In this document: positions 39,125-47,732 of the stretch, piece after piece | Layout of the letters: each line of letters opens with the position of its first letter | Position numbering within the stretch: position 1 is the first letter of the stretch | From: Tateyamaria sp. Alg231-49 | GTDB lineage: Bacteria; Pseudomonadota; Alphaproteobacteria; Rhodobacterales; Rhodobacteraceae | Direction: 5' to 3' | Length of the DNA stretch: 64,000 bases | Assembly (NCBI RefSeq): GCF_900143535.1 | Contig: NZ_FRFA01000004.1 | Span: 159,900-223,899 of the forward strand | The notes under the pieces: generated by a model | Told to the model about the DNA's origin: nothing | What the model saw: the letters and a program-made list of their open reading frames with translations, nothing else | Database searches by the model: none | Program-made: the position numbers and the translations under genes

Positions 39125-39543
39125 ATTGGACGATTACGCAGACTGAAGACGTGGCGACCTGTCTTTCATTGCGCCGCACCGTGTTCATGGAGGAACAGGG
39201 CGTAAGTCTTGCGGATGAAATAGACGGCCGCGACGAAGAAGCGTTGCATGTTTTGGCTACTGTGGACGGAAAGCCTCTTGGCTGCGCACGGATACTGATC
39301 GCTGAAAATGTCGCGGCGATTGGGCGCGTTTGCGTTTTGAAGGACGCGCGGGGCACGGGCCTTGGTGCAGCGATCATAATGGCGTGTCTTGAAATAGCGC
39401 GGCAGCAACCGGGACTAACACGGGCAAAGCTGGGTGCGCAGACACACGCAATGGCATTTTATGAGAAACTAGGGTTCGCAGCATTCGGCCCTGTTTATGA
39501 CGATGCAGGAATCCCGCACCGCGATATGGACCGCGCTCTTTGA
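39121..39543 (+). CDS. GNAT family N-acetyltransferase
   Basis: This 140-residue protein resembles ElaA/YjcF-type GNAT acetyltransferases. The acetyl-CoA binding loop is seen in [17 protein letters not shown] (about residues 71-87), and the C-terminal part ends [21 protein letters not shown], where the Asp-His-type ending resembles known YjcF members. The substrate is unknown. It overlaps dapE at the start and the next gene at its stop (TTGA), so it lies in a run dapE-GNAT-DUF2064. Confidence 0.87.
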   Translation: MNWTITQTEDVATCLSLRRTVFMEEQGVSLADEIDGRDEEALHVLATVDGKPLGCARILIAENVAAIGRVCVLKDARGTGLGAAIIMACLEIARQQPGLTRAKLGAQTHAMAFYEKLGFAAFGPVYDDAGIPHRDMDRAL

Positions 39544-40109
39544 GACCCACTTTGGTGATCATGGTCAAGGTACCGCGTCCGGGTCGGGTCAAGACTCGAC
39601 TGGGGCGCGACATTGGAATGGTTCCTGCCACGTGGTGGTTTCGTCATCAGGTTAGGCGTTTGTTGCGTCAGATTGAGGATCCTCGCTGGGATGTGGTTCT
39701 GGCGGTTGCGCCAGACATCGAAGGCGTTTCGTCACGCTGCTGGCCTGCACATTTCCCACGCTGGCCGCAGGGTCGGGGCAATTTGGGAGACCGGATGGTG
39801 CGCATGATGCGCTGTGCGGGTGGCCCGGTCTGTGTGATCGGGGCCGATGTTCCGGGCATTACACGTGCACATATCGCCGACGGGTTTGCAGCACTTGGGC
39901 GCCATGACGCAGTGTTCGGTCCGGCCCTGGATGGGGGATACTGGCTTATTGGGGCCAAGTTAGGCTCTCTTTTACATCCTCGTGCGTTGGATGGAGTGCG
40001 TTGGTCCAGCGAACACGCGCTGGCAGATAGCCGTGCGGCCCTTGCCGGGAAACGGATCGCTCTGATCTCAACGCTCGCTGATGTTGATACAGGCGACGAT
40101 TTGCCATGA
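39540..40109 (+). CDS. DUF2064 family glycosyltransferase-like protein
   Basis: This 189-residue protein belongs to the DUF2064/TIGR04282 family, whose fold is that of nucleotide-sugar or guanylyltransferases. It opens with IMVKVPRPGRVKTRLG, the family signature, and has VIGADVPGI and GPALDGGYWLIG. The start is a TTG overlapping the stop of the GNAT gene. The family is thought to act in cell-surface glycan synthesis, but no partner genes are visible. Confidence 0.82.
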   Translation: MRPTLVIMVKVPRPGRVKTRLGRDIGMVPATWWFRHQVRRLLRQIEDPRWDVVLAVAPDIEGVSSRCWPAHFPRWPQGRGNLGDRMVRMMRCAGGPVCVIGADVPGITRAHIADGFAALGRHDAVFGPALDGGYWLIGAKLGSLLHPRALDGVRWSSEHALADSRAALAGKRIALISTLADVDTGDDLP

Positions 40110-40141
40110 CGTCATATGGCATGCGTGCTACCTGATCTGGC

Positions 40142-42394
40142 ATGAGCCGCATCCCATCCAAGCCCGAGATCCTTGACTGGATCGCCGCAAATCCGACCCT
40201 GACAGCCAAGCGCGATATTGCCAAAGCCTTTGGCATAAAAGGGGCTGCGCGGATTGACCTCAAGCGCCTGCTCAAGGAACTGGCTGAAGAAGGCCATCTT
40301 GAAAAGCGCAAGAAAACCTATTCTGACCCGGACCGCCTGCCGCCAGTCAGCGTGCTGCTTGTGGCCGCCCCGGACGATGATGGCGATTTGTTCGCTCGGC
40401 CCATGGAATGGCACGGCACCGGGGTTGAACCCAAAGTGTTGGTGATCCCTCGTGCCTCCGACCCGGCTCTTGGCGAAGGCGACCGTATTCTGGCGCGTCT
40501 GACTTTGGTGCAAGCAGATGACCACCACTACGAAGCCCGCCTGATCCGGCGCATCGGTTCCAACCCAGCCCGTATTCTTGGTGTTTTTCGCCAAGGTGCC
40601 GAAGGCGGTCGGATCGTTCCGGTGAATAAGGGCAACCAGAACGAATGGTCTGTGCCCAGTGACGCGACAGGTGGGGCAAAAGACGGCGAATTGGTCGAAG
40701 CCGAGCAGGCCGGTCCAAAGGCGCGCATCGGGCTGCAACGCGCCCGCGTGGTCGAACGCCTCGGTAATCCGGGCGCACCCAAGGCCGTGTCGCTGATTGC
40801 GATCCATGAACACGGCATCCCGGATGCCTTTCCTGATGATGTGGTTGCCGAAGCAGATGCGCAAAAACCGAAAGGGTTGAAAGGGCGCACCGATCTGCGC
40901 GACATGCCCCTGATCACCATTGATCCGTGGGATGCACGCGATCATGACGATGCCTGTTACGCCCATGCCGATGACGATCCCAAGAATGAGGGCGGGCATG
41001 TCATCTGGGTCGCGATTGCGGATGTCGCGGCCTACGTCACGCCCGGTTCTGCGCTGGATCGCGAAGCCAAAAAGCGAGGAAATTCGACCTACTTCCCGGA
41101 TCGTGTTGTGCCGATGCTGCCAGATCGATTGTCGGGTGATCTGTGCTCGCTGCACGAAGGCGTTCCGCGGGCATGTATAGCCGTGCATATGCAGATCGAT
41201 GCACATGGGGAAAAGATTGGGCATGAATTCCACCGTGGCCTCATGCGTTCGCCTGCATCGCTAAACTATGAAGAGGTTCAGGCGGCCATAGACGGTACTC
41301 CGAACGCACGCACTTTGCCTTTGTTAGAGCCTGTTTTGAAACCACTCTACGCCGCCTACGCCGCGTTGCTTGATGCGCGTCACCGGCGACAACCGCTTGA
41401 GTTGGACCTGCCGGAACGTCAGATCGTGCTGGAGGAAGACGGCACGGTTTCATCTGTTGCGTTCAAGGATCGTCTGGATGCGCACCGCCTGATCGAAGAG
41501 TTCATGGTGTTGGCCAATGTCGCCGCGGCCGAGACGCTGAACGCGAAGAAATCACCCCTCCTGTTTCGCAACCACGAAGAACCTGCGCCAGAAAAGCTGG
41601 AAGCCTTGCGTGAAACTGCGCAGGCGGCTGGCCTCAACCTTGCCAAAGGGCAGGTCCTGAAGACGGCACACCTGAACCGTCTGCTGGGACAGGCGCGCGA
41701 TACGGATGATGCGGAGTTGATCAACCTGTCCACTTTGCGTTCGATGACACAGGCCTACTACGGACCTGCGAACTTTGGTCACTTCGGGCTGGCATTAAAG
41801 AACTATGCGCATTTCACTTCGCCCATCCGGCGTTACGCTGACCTGATCGTGCACCGCGCGCTGATTTCGGCCCATGGCTGGGGCAATGACGGGTTGCGCG
41901 CCGAGGATGCGGACACGCTGGAAAAAACGGGCACGCATATCTCTGATACCGAACGGCGGTCTATGGCCGCTGAACGGGACACGACAGACCGGTATCTGGC
42001 CGCATACCTTAGCGAACGGGTTGGGGACGAAATGGAAGGGCGCGTGGCTGGCATCGCCAAGTTCGGCGTGTTTGTGAAGCTGGATGACAGCGGCGCAGAC
42101 GGGTTGGTGCCCATGCGCGCCATCGGTGCAGAGTATTTCCACTTTGATCGTGAGGCGGGCACGCTAATGGGTGCAGACACCGGGTTGACGATCAGTGTGG
42201 GCCAACGCGCCACCGTCCGTCTGGCCGAAGCGGTGCCGGTCACGGGTGGCATTGCTCTCGAACTTTTGGCGCTAGATGGGCAATCGCTGCCCAAAGGCCG
42301 GACCAGCCCGGCGGGCCGCAGTCCGCGCCGCAAGGCCGTCAAGTCCAAGCGTCGCGGCGATAAGGTCAAACGCAAGATCAGCCGTAAGCGTTAG
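40142..42394 (+). CDS. rnr: Ribonuclease R
   Basis: RNase R is a 3'-5' exoribonuclease that degrades structured RNA and helps in rRNA and tRNA quality control. The 750-residue protein has an N-terminal winged-helix/cold-shock part, the RNB catalytic domain with the metal site TIDPWDARDHDDACYA (four Asp), the FTSPIRRYADLIVHR segment, a C-terminal S1 domain (GRVAGIAKFGVFVKLDDSGA) and a very basic tail (residues about 720-750). Order and length are normal. It follows the DUF2064 gene by about 30 bases. Confidence 0.96.
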   Translation: MSRIPSKPEILDWIAANPTLTAKRDIAKAFGIKGAARIDLKRLLKELAEEGHLEKRKKTYSDPDRLPPVSVLLVAAPDDDGDLFARPMEWHGTGVEPKVLVIPRASDPALGEGDRILARLTLVQADDHHYEARLIRRIGSNPARILGVFRQGAEGGRIVPVNKGNQNEWSVPSDATGGAKDGELVEAEQAGPKARIGLQRARVVERLGNPGAPKAVSLIAIHEHGIPDAFPDDVVAEADAQKPKGLKGRTDLRDMPLITIDPWDARDHDDACYAHADDDPKNEGGHVIWVAIADVAAYVTPGSALDREAKKRGNSTYFPDRVVPMLPDRLSGDLCSLHEGVPRACIAVHMQIDAHGEKIGHEFHRGLMRSPASLNYEEVQAAIDGTPNARTLPLLEPVLKPLYAAYAALLDARHRRQPLELDLPERQIVLEEDGTVSSVAFKDRLDAHRLIEEFMVLANVAAAETLNAKKSPLLFRNHEEPAPEKLEALRETAQAAGLNLAKGQVLKTAHLNRLLGQARDTDDAELINLSTLRSMTQAYYGPANFGHFGLALKNYAHFTSPIRRYADLIVHRALISAHGWGNDGLRAEDADTLEKTGTHISDTERRSMAAERDTTDRYLAAYLSERVGDEMEGRVAGIAKFGVFVKLDDSGADGLVPMRAIGAEYFHFDREAGTLMGADTGLTISVGQRATVRLAEAVPVTGGIALELLALDGQSLPKGRTSPAGRSPRRKAVKSKRRGDKVKRKISRKR

Positions 42395-42442
42395 CGCATT
42401 CTTACTGCCATTTTCTGACAGGATGTATGGTAAGGTCATGTC

Positions 42443-43162
42443 ATGACCCGTACCCATCGCCTGTTCCAATTGATGCAAACCCTTCGCCGACTGGCGCCAC
42501 CCATTACGGCGCAGTCACTGGCTTATGAAATGGATGTGTCGCTGCGCACGATCTATCGCGACATCGACGAATTGCGCGGCCTTGGTGCGGTGATCGATGG
42601 CGAGGCTGGGTTTGGCTTCACCCTGATCGAGGATGCGACCCTGCCGCCGCTGGGCTTTGAGGATGACGAGCTTGAGGCGCTTGTGCTCGGGTTGCGGGAT
42701 GTTGCTGCGATTGCTGACCCTACTTTGGCAAAAGCAGCAAGCTCGGCACTGGCCAAGATCCAAGCACGTGTGCCCCCGAAACAGGCCCATAGATTGCAGC
42801 ATGCTGTGCTGGACGCGCGCCGGTACAGGCAGCGTCTAGAGCCGCGCATAGATGTCGCGGCCCTTAGGCAGGCGGCGTGGGATGAGGTTAGCGTGCGCTT
42901 TGCATATCACGATGCCAACGGAGTTGCGACGGAACGGGCGGTCAAACCGCTGGGCATCGTCTATTTCGACGAAACGAATGTGCTGCTTGCTTGGTGCCAC
43001 CTACGGCAGGATTTCAGGATTTTCCGCCTCGATCGGATGGACGACCTGTCTGTGACCCAAGACAGCTTTCGCCCGCATCGCGTATCTCTGCTACGTGATC
43101 ACCTTGCGCATCTGCGTGCCGAGGACGATCGGCGGGCAAGGGACCGCACAGGCACAGATTGA
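42443..43162 (+). CDS. WYL-domain transcriptional regulator (YafY-like)
   Basis: This is a 239-residue regulator with an N-terminal HTH (LMQTLRRLAPPITAQSLAYE then MDVSLRTIYRDIDELRGLGA, about residues 8-50) and a C-terminal WYL domain with VSVRFAYHDANGVATERAVKPL and LLAWCHLRQDFRIFRLDRM. WYL regulators sense nucleic-acid or small-molecule ligands and often control DNA-damage or metabolic genes. The direct target here is not evident; a CTGACAGGATGTATGG stretch upstream may be its own site. Confidence 0.88.
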   Translation: MTRTHRLFQLMQTLRRLAPPITAQSLAYEMDVSLRTIYRDIDELRGLGAVIDGEAGFGFTLIEDATLPPLGFEDDELEALVLGLRDVAAIADPTLAKAASSALAKIQARVPPKQAHRLQHAVLDARRYRQRLEPRIDVAALRQAAWDEVSVRFAYHDANGVATERAVKPLGIVYFDETNVLLAWCHLRQDFRIFRLDRMDDLSVTQDSFRPHRVSLLRDHLAHLRAEDDRRARDRTGTD

Positions 43163-43229
43163 AGCCTTTCGCGACAGCGCTATTTTCGATACAATAACGG
43201 CAACGCGAAAAAGCGAACATGAGGCAAAA

Positions 43230-44585
43230 ATGCGGTGGGCAGTCACCTTTGGGGCCATTGTTGGTGCCCTTTTGATTACGCAATCGGCGTTGGCACAAAA
43301 CCTCAGCGGGTCGCTGAGACCTGAGGTGCGACCAAGAGGCGACGAGGTGAGCAGGGCCGCTTCGATTCCCATTCTTGTGGTTCCGGGTCCGTCCGTTTCG
43401 CGCCCCAAGTTGCGCCCATCGGCAGTTTCAGAAAAGGCGCCGCCCCAAGTTGCGCCCTCGGCCAAGGACGCTGGGTTTCAGGATTGGCGTGTCGGCTTGC
43501 GCGCCCGCGCACAAGCCCAGGGCATTCGCGGCGACGTGTTTGATGGTGCATTCCGGGGTGTGCACTATGACCCGGACGTGATCAAACGCGACCGCAACCA
43601 ATCTGAATTTAGCAAGACGATATGGGAATATCTGGACAGTGCTGCTTCGAACACGCGGGTCGAAAACGGCCGCGCCGCGCTGCGTAAGCATCGCCGCGTG
43701 CTCGAGGCTATTGAGGCCCGTTATGGCGTCGATAAGGAAGTCGTTGTTGCCGTTTGGGGACTGGAAAGCAATTACGGGACGTTTCGCGGCCAAAGTGACG
43801 TGATCCAAAGCCTTGCCACACTGGCCTATGATGGTCGCCGTGGAGAGTTCTTTGAGCAGCAATTGATTGCTGCCCTCAGGATTCTGCAAAGCGGCGACAC
43901 GAGCCCGCGTGAGATGACGGGATCATGGGCTGGGGCCATGGGGCATACGCAGTTTATTCCGACCTCATATCTCGACTATGCGGTGGATTTCACTGGCGAC
44001 GGCAGGCGCGACATCTGGTCGGATGATCCGACCGACGCGCTCGCCTCAACCGCTGCGTATCTGGCGAAATTCGGTTGGGAAAAAGGTCAACCTTGGGGTG
44101 TTGAAGTCAAACTGCCGCGTAACTTCGACTACGCGCTGGCTATTCGCACGGTCACCCGGACACCTGCCCGCTGGGCGCGGATGGGGGTCGTGGGTATGGA
44201 CGGAAAGGCAGTTTCGAACCATGGGCAAGCGTCGATCCTATTGCCAGCGGGCAGTCAGGGCGTTGCGCTGATGATATTTGACAACTTTGGTGTGATTGAG
44301 CGGTACAACGCGGCGGATGCTTATGTGATCGGTGTCGGGCATCTGAGTGATCGCATCGCAGGCGGATCAGAGTTCAAGGCCAGTTGGCCTCGAAGTGATC
44401 GCGCGCTCACCTTTGCCGAACGCCAAGAGATGCAGCAGCGTTTGAGCGCCGCCGGCTTTGATACCCAAGGTGTCGATGGCAGGATTGGGCCCAAGACGCT
44501 TGAAGCGGTACGAGGGTTTCAGCGCGCGCAAGGCATGACACCGGACGGCTATGCTTCACTCGAACTGCTGCAACGGCTGCGCTAG
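43230..44585 (+). CDS. Lytic murein transglycosylase with peptidoglycan-binding domain
   Basis: This is a 451-residue exported enzyme that cleaves the MurNAc-GlcNAc bond, producing 1,6-anhydro sugars. It has a signal peptide (residues 1-22, GALLITQSALAQ), a Pro-rich linker (about 25-75), an MltB-type catalytic domain (about 80-370) with the active-site Glu in VAVWGLESNYGTF, and the GAMGHTQFIPTSYLDYAVDF and RRDIWSDDPTDAL segments, then a PG_binding domain (about 390-450, GVDGRIGPKTLEAVRGFQ). I chose the ATG at 43230. The following 233 bases (44586-44818) show no gene. Confidence 0.93.
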   Translation: MRWAVTFGAIVGALLITQSALAQNLSGSLRPEVRPRGDEVSRAASIPILVVPGPSVSRPKLRPSAVSEKAPPQVAPSAKDAGFQDWRVGLRARAQAQGIRGDVFDGAFRGVHYDPDVIKRDRNQSEFSKTIWEYLDSAASNTRVENGRAALRKHRRVLEAIEARYGVDKEVVVAVWGLESNYGTFRGQSDVIQSLATLAYDGRRGEFFEQQLIAALRILQSGDTSPREMTGSWAGAMGHTQFIPTSYLDYAVDFTGDGRRDIWSDDPTDALASTAAYLAKFGWEKGQPWGVEVKLPRNFDYALAIRTVTRTPARWARMGVVGMDGKAVSNHGQASILLPAGSQGVALMIFDNFGVIERYNAADAYVIGVGHLSDRIAGGSEFKASWPRSDRALTFAERQEMQQRLSAAGFDTQGVDGRIGPKTLEAVRGFQRAQGMTPDGYASLELLQRLR

Positions 44586-44818
44586 CGTTTGACGCTCATA
44601 CATTGAACGTCACCCTCGGCCGGGTGCCGCATTGGCGAAGGTTTATGGCCAGATTGAGCCTAGTGAATGCCTGCCGCTATTGGCACCGGAGACAGGTCCG
44701 CCGCCAAGCATACGTCTCCACAGATAGCAAAGTTGCACAAACCCAGTTCGGGATAACAGTTTGGCGCTGCGGCCATCATCAAGACAATGACCAGCGCAAT
44801 GAAGGGATTTAGGCTGGT

Positions 44819-45703
44819 TTACCCCGGGCTCATCCCGCGCAGCCGCTCCGAGCGGCGGCGCAACAGCTCGACCGTTGTGAGCAAGCCGATGGAAATTACC
44901 ACGAGGATTGTCGCCACGGCCAGAATCGTCGGGCTGATCTGCTCGCGCAGGCCGATGAACATTTGCCATGGCAGTGTCTTCTGGCTGGCGGACCCCACGA
45001 ACAGCACAACGACCACCTCGTCAAAGGATGTGATGAATGCAAAGAGACCGCCCGAGATGACGCCGGGCAGGATAAGGGGCATTTGCACGCGGAAGAACGT
45101 GGTGACGGGACCTGCGCCCATGTTGGCTGCAGCCCGTGTAAGGGAGCGGTCAAAGCCCACAAGCGTGGCCGTCACGGTGATGATCACGAATGGGATGCCT
45201 AGAACGGCGTGCGCAAGGATGACTTTGACATAGCCCACGAATCCTTTGTCGAGGCCCAGCGTATTTTCCATCCAGTTCCCGAGGGATGAATAGAAAAAGA
45301 ACATGCCCGTGGCCGAAATGATCAGAGGAACAATCATCGGTGAGATCAGGATCGCCATGATCGTCCCTTTGAAGGGCACATGGGACTGCGAAAGCCCGAT
45401 GGCGGCGAGTGTGCCGAGGCTAACCGAAATGATCGTCGCGATAGGCGCGATGATCAGCGAATTCTTCATTGCCAACTGCCATTGCGGGTTGGTGAAGAAG
45501 TCTTCGTAGTGTTTGAGCGAGTAGCCTTCGGGGTCCAGCCGGAGCATTTCCGGTGTGAAGGTAAAGAAGTCCTGCGCGTTGAACGACAGCGGCATGACAA
45601 CGACGATGGGCGCGATCAGGAAGAAGAAGATCAGCCCGCAGATCACTCGAAAGCTGTAGTACCAGATCCGCTGACCTGTCGTGGCATATGGTGGAAGGCC
45701 CAT
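44819..45703 (-). CDS. Polyamine-type ABC transporter permease (PotC-like)
   Basis: This 294-residue membrane protein is a binding-protein-dependent transport permease of the PotC kind. It has six hydrophobic segments and the EAA-like cytoplasmic loop GFDRSLTRAAANMGAGPVTT, preceding FFRVQMPLILPGVISG. It pairs with the larger permease upstream on the same strand, five bases away. With the binding protein and ATPase at 47733-50023 it forms a complete importer, probably for a polyamine or another small cationic or amino solute. Confidence 0.9.
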   Translation of the reverse strand: MGLPPYATTGQRIWYYSFRVICGLIFFFLIAPIVVVMPLSFNAQDFFTFTPEMLRLDPEGYSLKHYEDFFTNPQWQLAMKNSLIIAPIATIISVSLGTLAAIGLSQSHVPFKGTIMAILISPMIVPLIISATGMFFFYSSLGNWMENTLGLDKGFVGYVKVILAHAVLGIPFVIITVTATLVGFDRSLTRAAANMGAGPVTTFFRVQMPLILPGVISGGLFAFITSFDEVVVVLFVGSASQKTLPWQMFIGLREQISPTILAVATILVVISIGLLTTVELLRRRSERLRGMSPG

Positions 45704-45708
45704 GTTTC

Positions 45709-47346
45709 TTACCCCAGCTTCACGTTGTCGATGCCCACGATCTTGTCATAGGCCCAGTAGAGGATCAGCACCGCCACCAGAAGGATGGTGCCCAAGGCGG
45801 CTGCCAGCCCCCAGTTCAGCGATGATGAGATGTGGTAGGCGATCCGGTTCGAGATAAAGACGCCCTTGGTCCCGCCCACGATTTCAGGCGTGATGTAGTA
45901 CCCAATGGCGAGAATGAAGACGAGGATCGACCCCGCCCCGATCCCGGGAATGGATTGCGGGAAATAGACCCGCCAGAAGGCTGTCCAGTTGGTCGCCCCA
46001 AGCGATTTTGCCGCGCGCAGATAGGTCGGTTGGATGGTCTGCATCACCGAATACATCGGCAAGATCATGAACGGCAGCAGGATATGCGTCATCGATACAA
46101 TCGTGCCAAACTGGTTGTTGATAATGATCAATCGATTGTCGTCTGCCACAAGTCCGATCCAGACCAGCACGTCATTGATCACCCCTTGTTGCTGCAGCAT
46201 CACCTTCCACGCGGAGGTACGCACCAGAAGGGACGTCCAGAACGGCAGCAGGACGAGGATCAGCAACAGGTTTGCTTGTCGCATTGGCAGATTGGCGAGC
46301 AACCACGCGATTGGATAGCCGAGCAGGATGCATGAACACATGATAAGCATGGACATCCAGATTGTGCGCCCGAACAAAGTGATCAGAATTTGCTTGTTTT
46401 CAGGCTGCCATGCCATGCCATCAGCGGTTTTCTGAGCGTCCACAGCGTTGAGGAAATAGCCGCTCGTAAACTTGCCCGAGTGGGTTTTTATGGTTTCCCA
46501 TGGAACTCGTTTACCCCAGTCTTCATCGATTTCTGCGAAAGCGGCAGTGAAGTCAGGTGCAGGCAAATTGGCGTCTTGTGCAGCACGCAGCATATCTGCG
46601 GCAGGGCCGTCATATCCGCTCAGGTCCGCCGTTTGCAGGTCAAGAGCAAGAGCTGGTGCAATAGCTTCCCACGGATCGCGGGCAGCGGGGTCGCGCCCGT
46701 CTTGGGTGGCGACGTAAATGGCCCAAGCCGTGTATTCACGGGCTGCCAGCGGTAAGAGCGCCGCCACTTCGGCGTCTGGAGCGAAATTTATGTCGCCGAG
46801 CGTTTCTGAGTCGGTCAGACGTGCTACGCGTCCACGTTGTTCGGCCAAAAGGCTTTCATCGGTGCCATCACGCGCGTTCATCAGCGCGTACCAGGTCTCT
46901 CCATCGTCCCAGGCCTTATCGAGATCTTCGAGCGGTTCGTAAGAGACGTCCGCGATATCATCTAGCTTCCGACCGGATTGGCGAAAGAGCGAAGACAGGC
47001 CCGTGGTTTCGTAGTTCAGACGGGTGCCAAGGCGGGTGTGCCGCTTGGCCTCGGCGGCGATAAACATGTCAAAGAACATGGCCTGAAAGGTGTCTTCAGA
47101 CGGCAAAGCGTCTTGCTCTGCATCCCAACTGGAAAGGGCTTGGACAGTGTATGGAAGTGTGTTGCTGACGATCTCGTTCTCGACGGAACGGAACAGCATG
47201 GAGCCGATGGGGATAATGAAAGTAATGAGCACAAAAAGTAACAGAGGGGCGATCAGGCCCAATGCGCGTATCTTTTGACGCCTCAGCGCGCGGGCAAGGC
47301 TGCGCTTGAGGGGCGTGCCATCAGCGGCAAGCATCACTTCAGCCAT
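45709..47346 (-). CDS. Polyamine-type ABC transporter permease (PotB-like) with a large insertion
   Basis: This permease has 545 residues, where typical PotB proteins have about 280-300. The first hydrophobic segment (about 28-52) is followed by a long hydrophilic region (about 55-315), then the other five segments with the EAA loop YLRAAKSLGATNWTAF and WRVYFPQSIPGIGAGS. The insertion is acidic, has no recognised fold, and lies between TM1 and TM2, thus on the periplasmic side. Permeases with such an insertion exist in alphaproteobacteria. A DUF1330 gene precedes it directly. Confidence 0.88.
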   Translation of the reverse strand: MAEVMLAADGTPLKRSLARALRRQKIRALGLIAPLLLFVLITFIIPIGSMLFRSVENEIVSNTLPYTVQALSSWDAEQDALPSEDTFQAMFFDMFIAAEAKRHTRLGTRLNYETTGLSSLFRQSGRKLDDIADVSYEPLEDLDKAWDDGETWYALMNARDGTDESLLAEQRGRVARLTDSETLGDINFAPDAEVAALLPLAAREYTAWAIYVATQDGRDPAARDPWEAIAPALALDLQTADLSGYDGPAADMLRAAQDANLPAPDFTAAFAEIDEDWGKRVPWETIKTHSGKFTSGYFLNAVDAQKTADGMAWQPENKQILITLFGRTIWMSMLIMCSCILLGYPIAWLLANLPMRQANLLLILVLLPFWTSLLVRTSAWKVMLQQQGVINDVLVWIGLVADDNRLIIINNQFGTIVSMTHILLPFMILPMYSVMQTIQPTYLRAAKSLGATNWTAFWRVYFPQSIPGIGAGSILVFILAIGYYITPEIVGGTKGVFISNRIAYHISSSLNWGLAAALGTILLVAVLILYWAYDKIVGIDNVKLG

Positions 47347-47349
47347 GGC

Positions 47350-47637
47350 TTAAACCCCCTCGACCACAATTATTGTACTGGTCGCAGAGCGGTGACGAAT
47401 TTTGGCCACTTCCTGATATTCGGGGTCATTAAAGGCGGTCAGTGCCGCCTCATAAGACGGGAATTCAAATACGACGTGCCGGTTTTGCGTCTCACCTTCC
47501 ATCACTTGTGCCTGTCCACCGCGCACGATGGGTACAGCGCCCATAGCCAGCAAGATCGGTGTGTCCCTTTCGATGTACTCTTTGTACGCCTCGGGATCGT
47601 TCACGGTGATGTGGCCGATGATGTAACCTTTGGGCAT
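47350..47637 (-). CDS. DUF1330 family protein
   Basis: This is a 95-residue dimeric alpha/beta-barrel protein. It opens MPKGYIIGHITVNDPEAYKE and contains GQAQVMEGETQNRHVVFEFP, typical of DUF1330. The function is unknown. It is unusual in lying inside an ABC transporter operon, between the substrate-binding protein and the permeases, with only three bases to the large permease gene. CGGAGACG precedes the ATG. Confidence 0.88.
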   Translation of the reverse strand: MPKGYIIGHITVNDPEAYKEYIERDTPILLAMGAVPIVRGGQAQVMEGETQNRHVVFEFPSYEAALTAFNDPEYQEVAKIRHRSATSTIIVVEGV

Positions 47638-47659
47638 CGTCGTCTCCGGTATTTTGGGG

Positions 47660-47689
47660 TGGCAAGGCGATAAACGTACCGCCTTGCCA
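47660..47689 (-). promoter_or_regulatory. Hairpin upstream of DUF1330
   Basis: TGGCAAGGCG (47660-47669) pairs perfectly with CGCCTTGCCA (47680-47689) across 10 bases, without a T-run. It lies between the substrate-binding protein gene and DUF1330, so it may protect the upstream mRNA or attenuate the rest of the operon. Confidence 0.6.
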
Positions 47690-47702
47690 ATAGGTTGTTG
47701 CG

Positions 47703-47728
47703 GTAGGGCGAGGTTACCTCTGCCCTAC
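47703..47728 (-). promoter_or_regulatory. Hairpin just after the substrate-binding protein gene
   Basis: GTAGGGC (47703-47709) pairs with GCCCTAC (47722-47728), and the spacer itself forms GAGGT-ACCTC. It starts four bases after the stop of the substrate-binding protein gene. Confidence 0.6.
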
Positions 47729-47732
47729 AGAC

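Noticed and set aside
40112..41233. A 373-codon minus-strand frame opposite rnr
   Set aside because: RNase R motifs occupy the plus strand; the antisense frame has no features.
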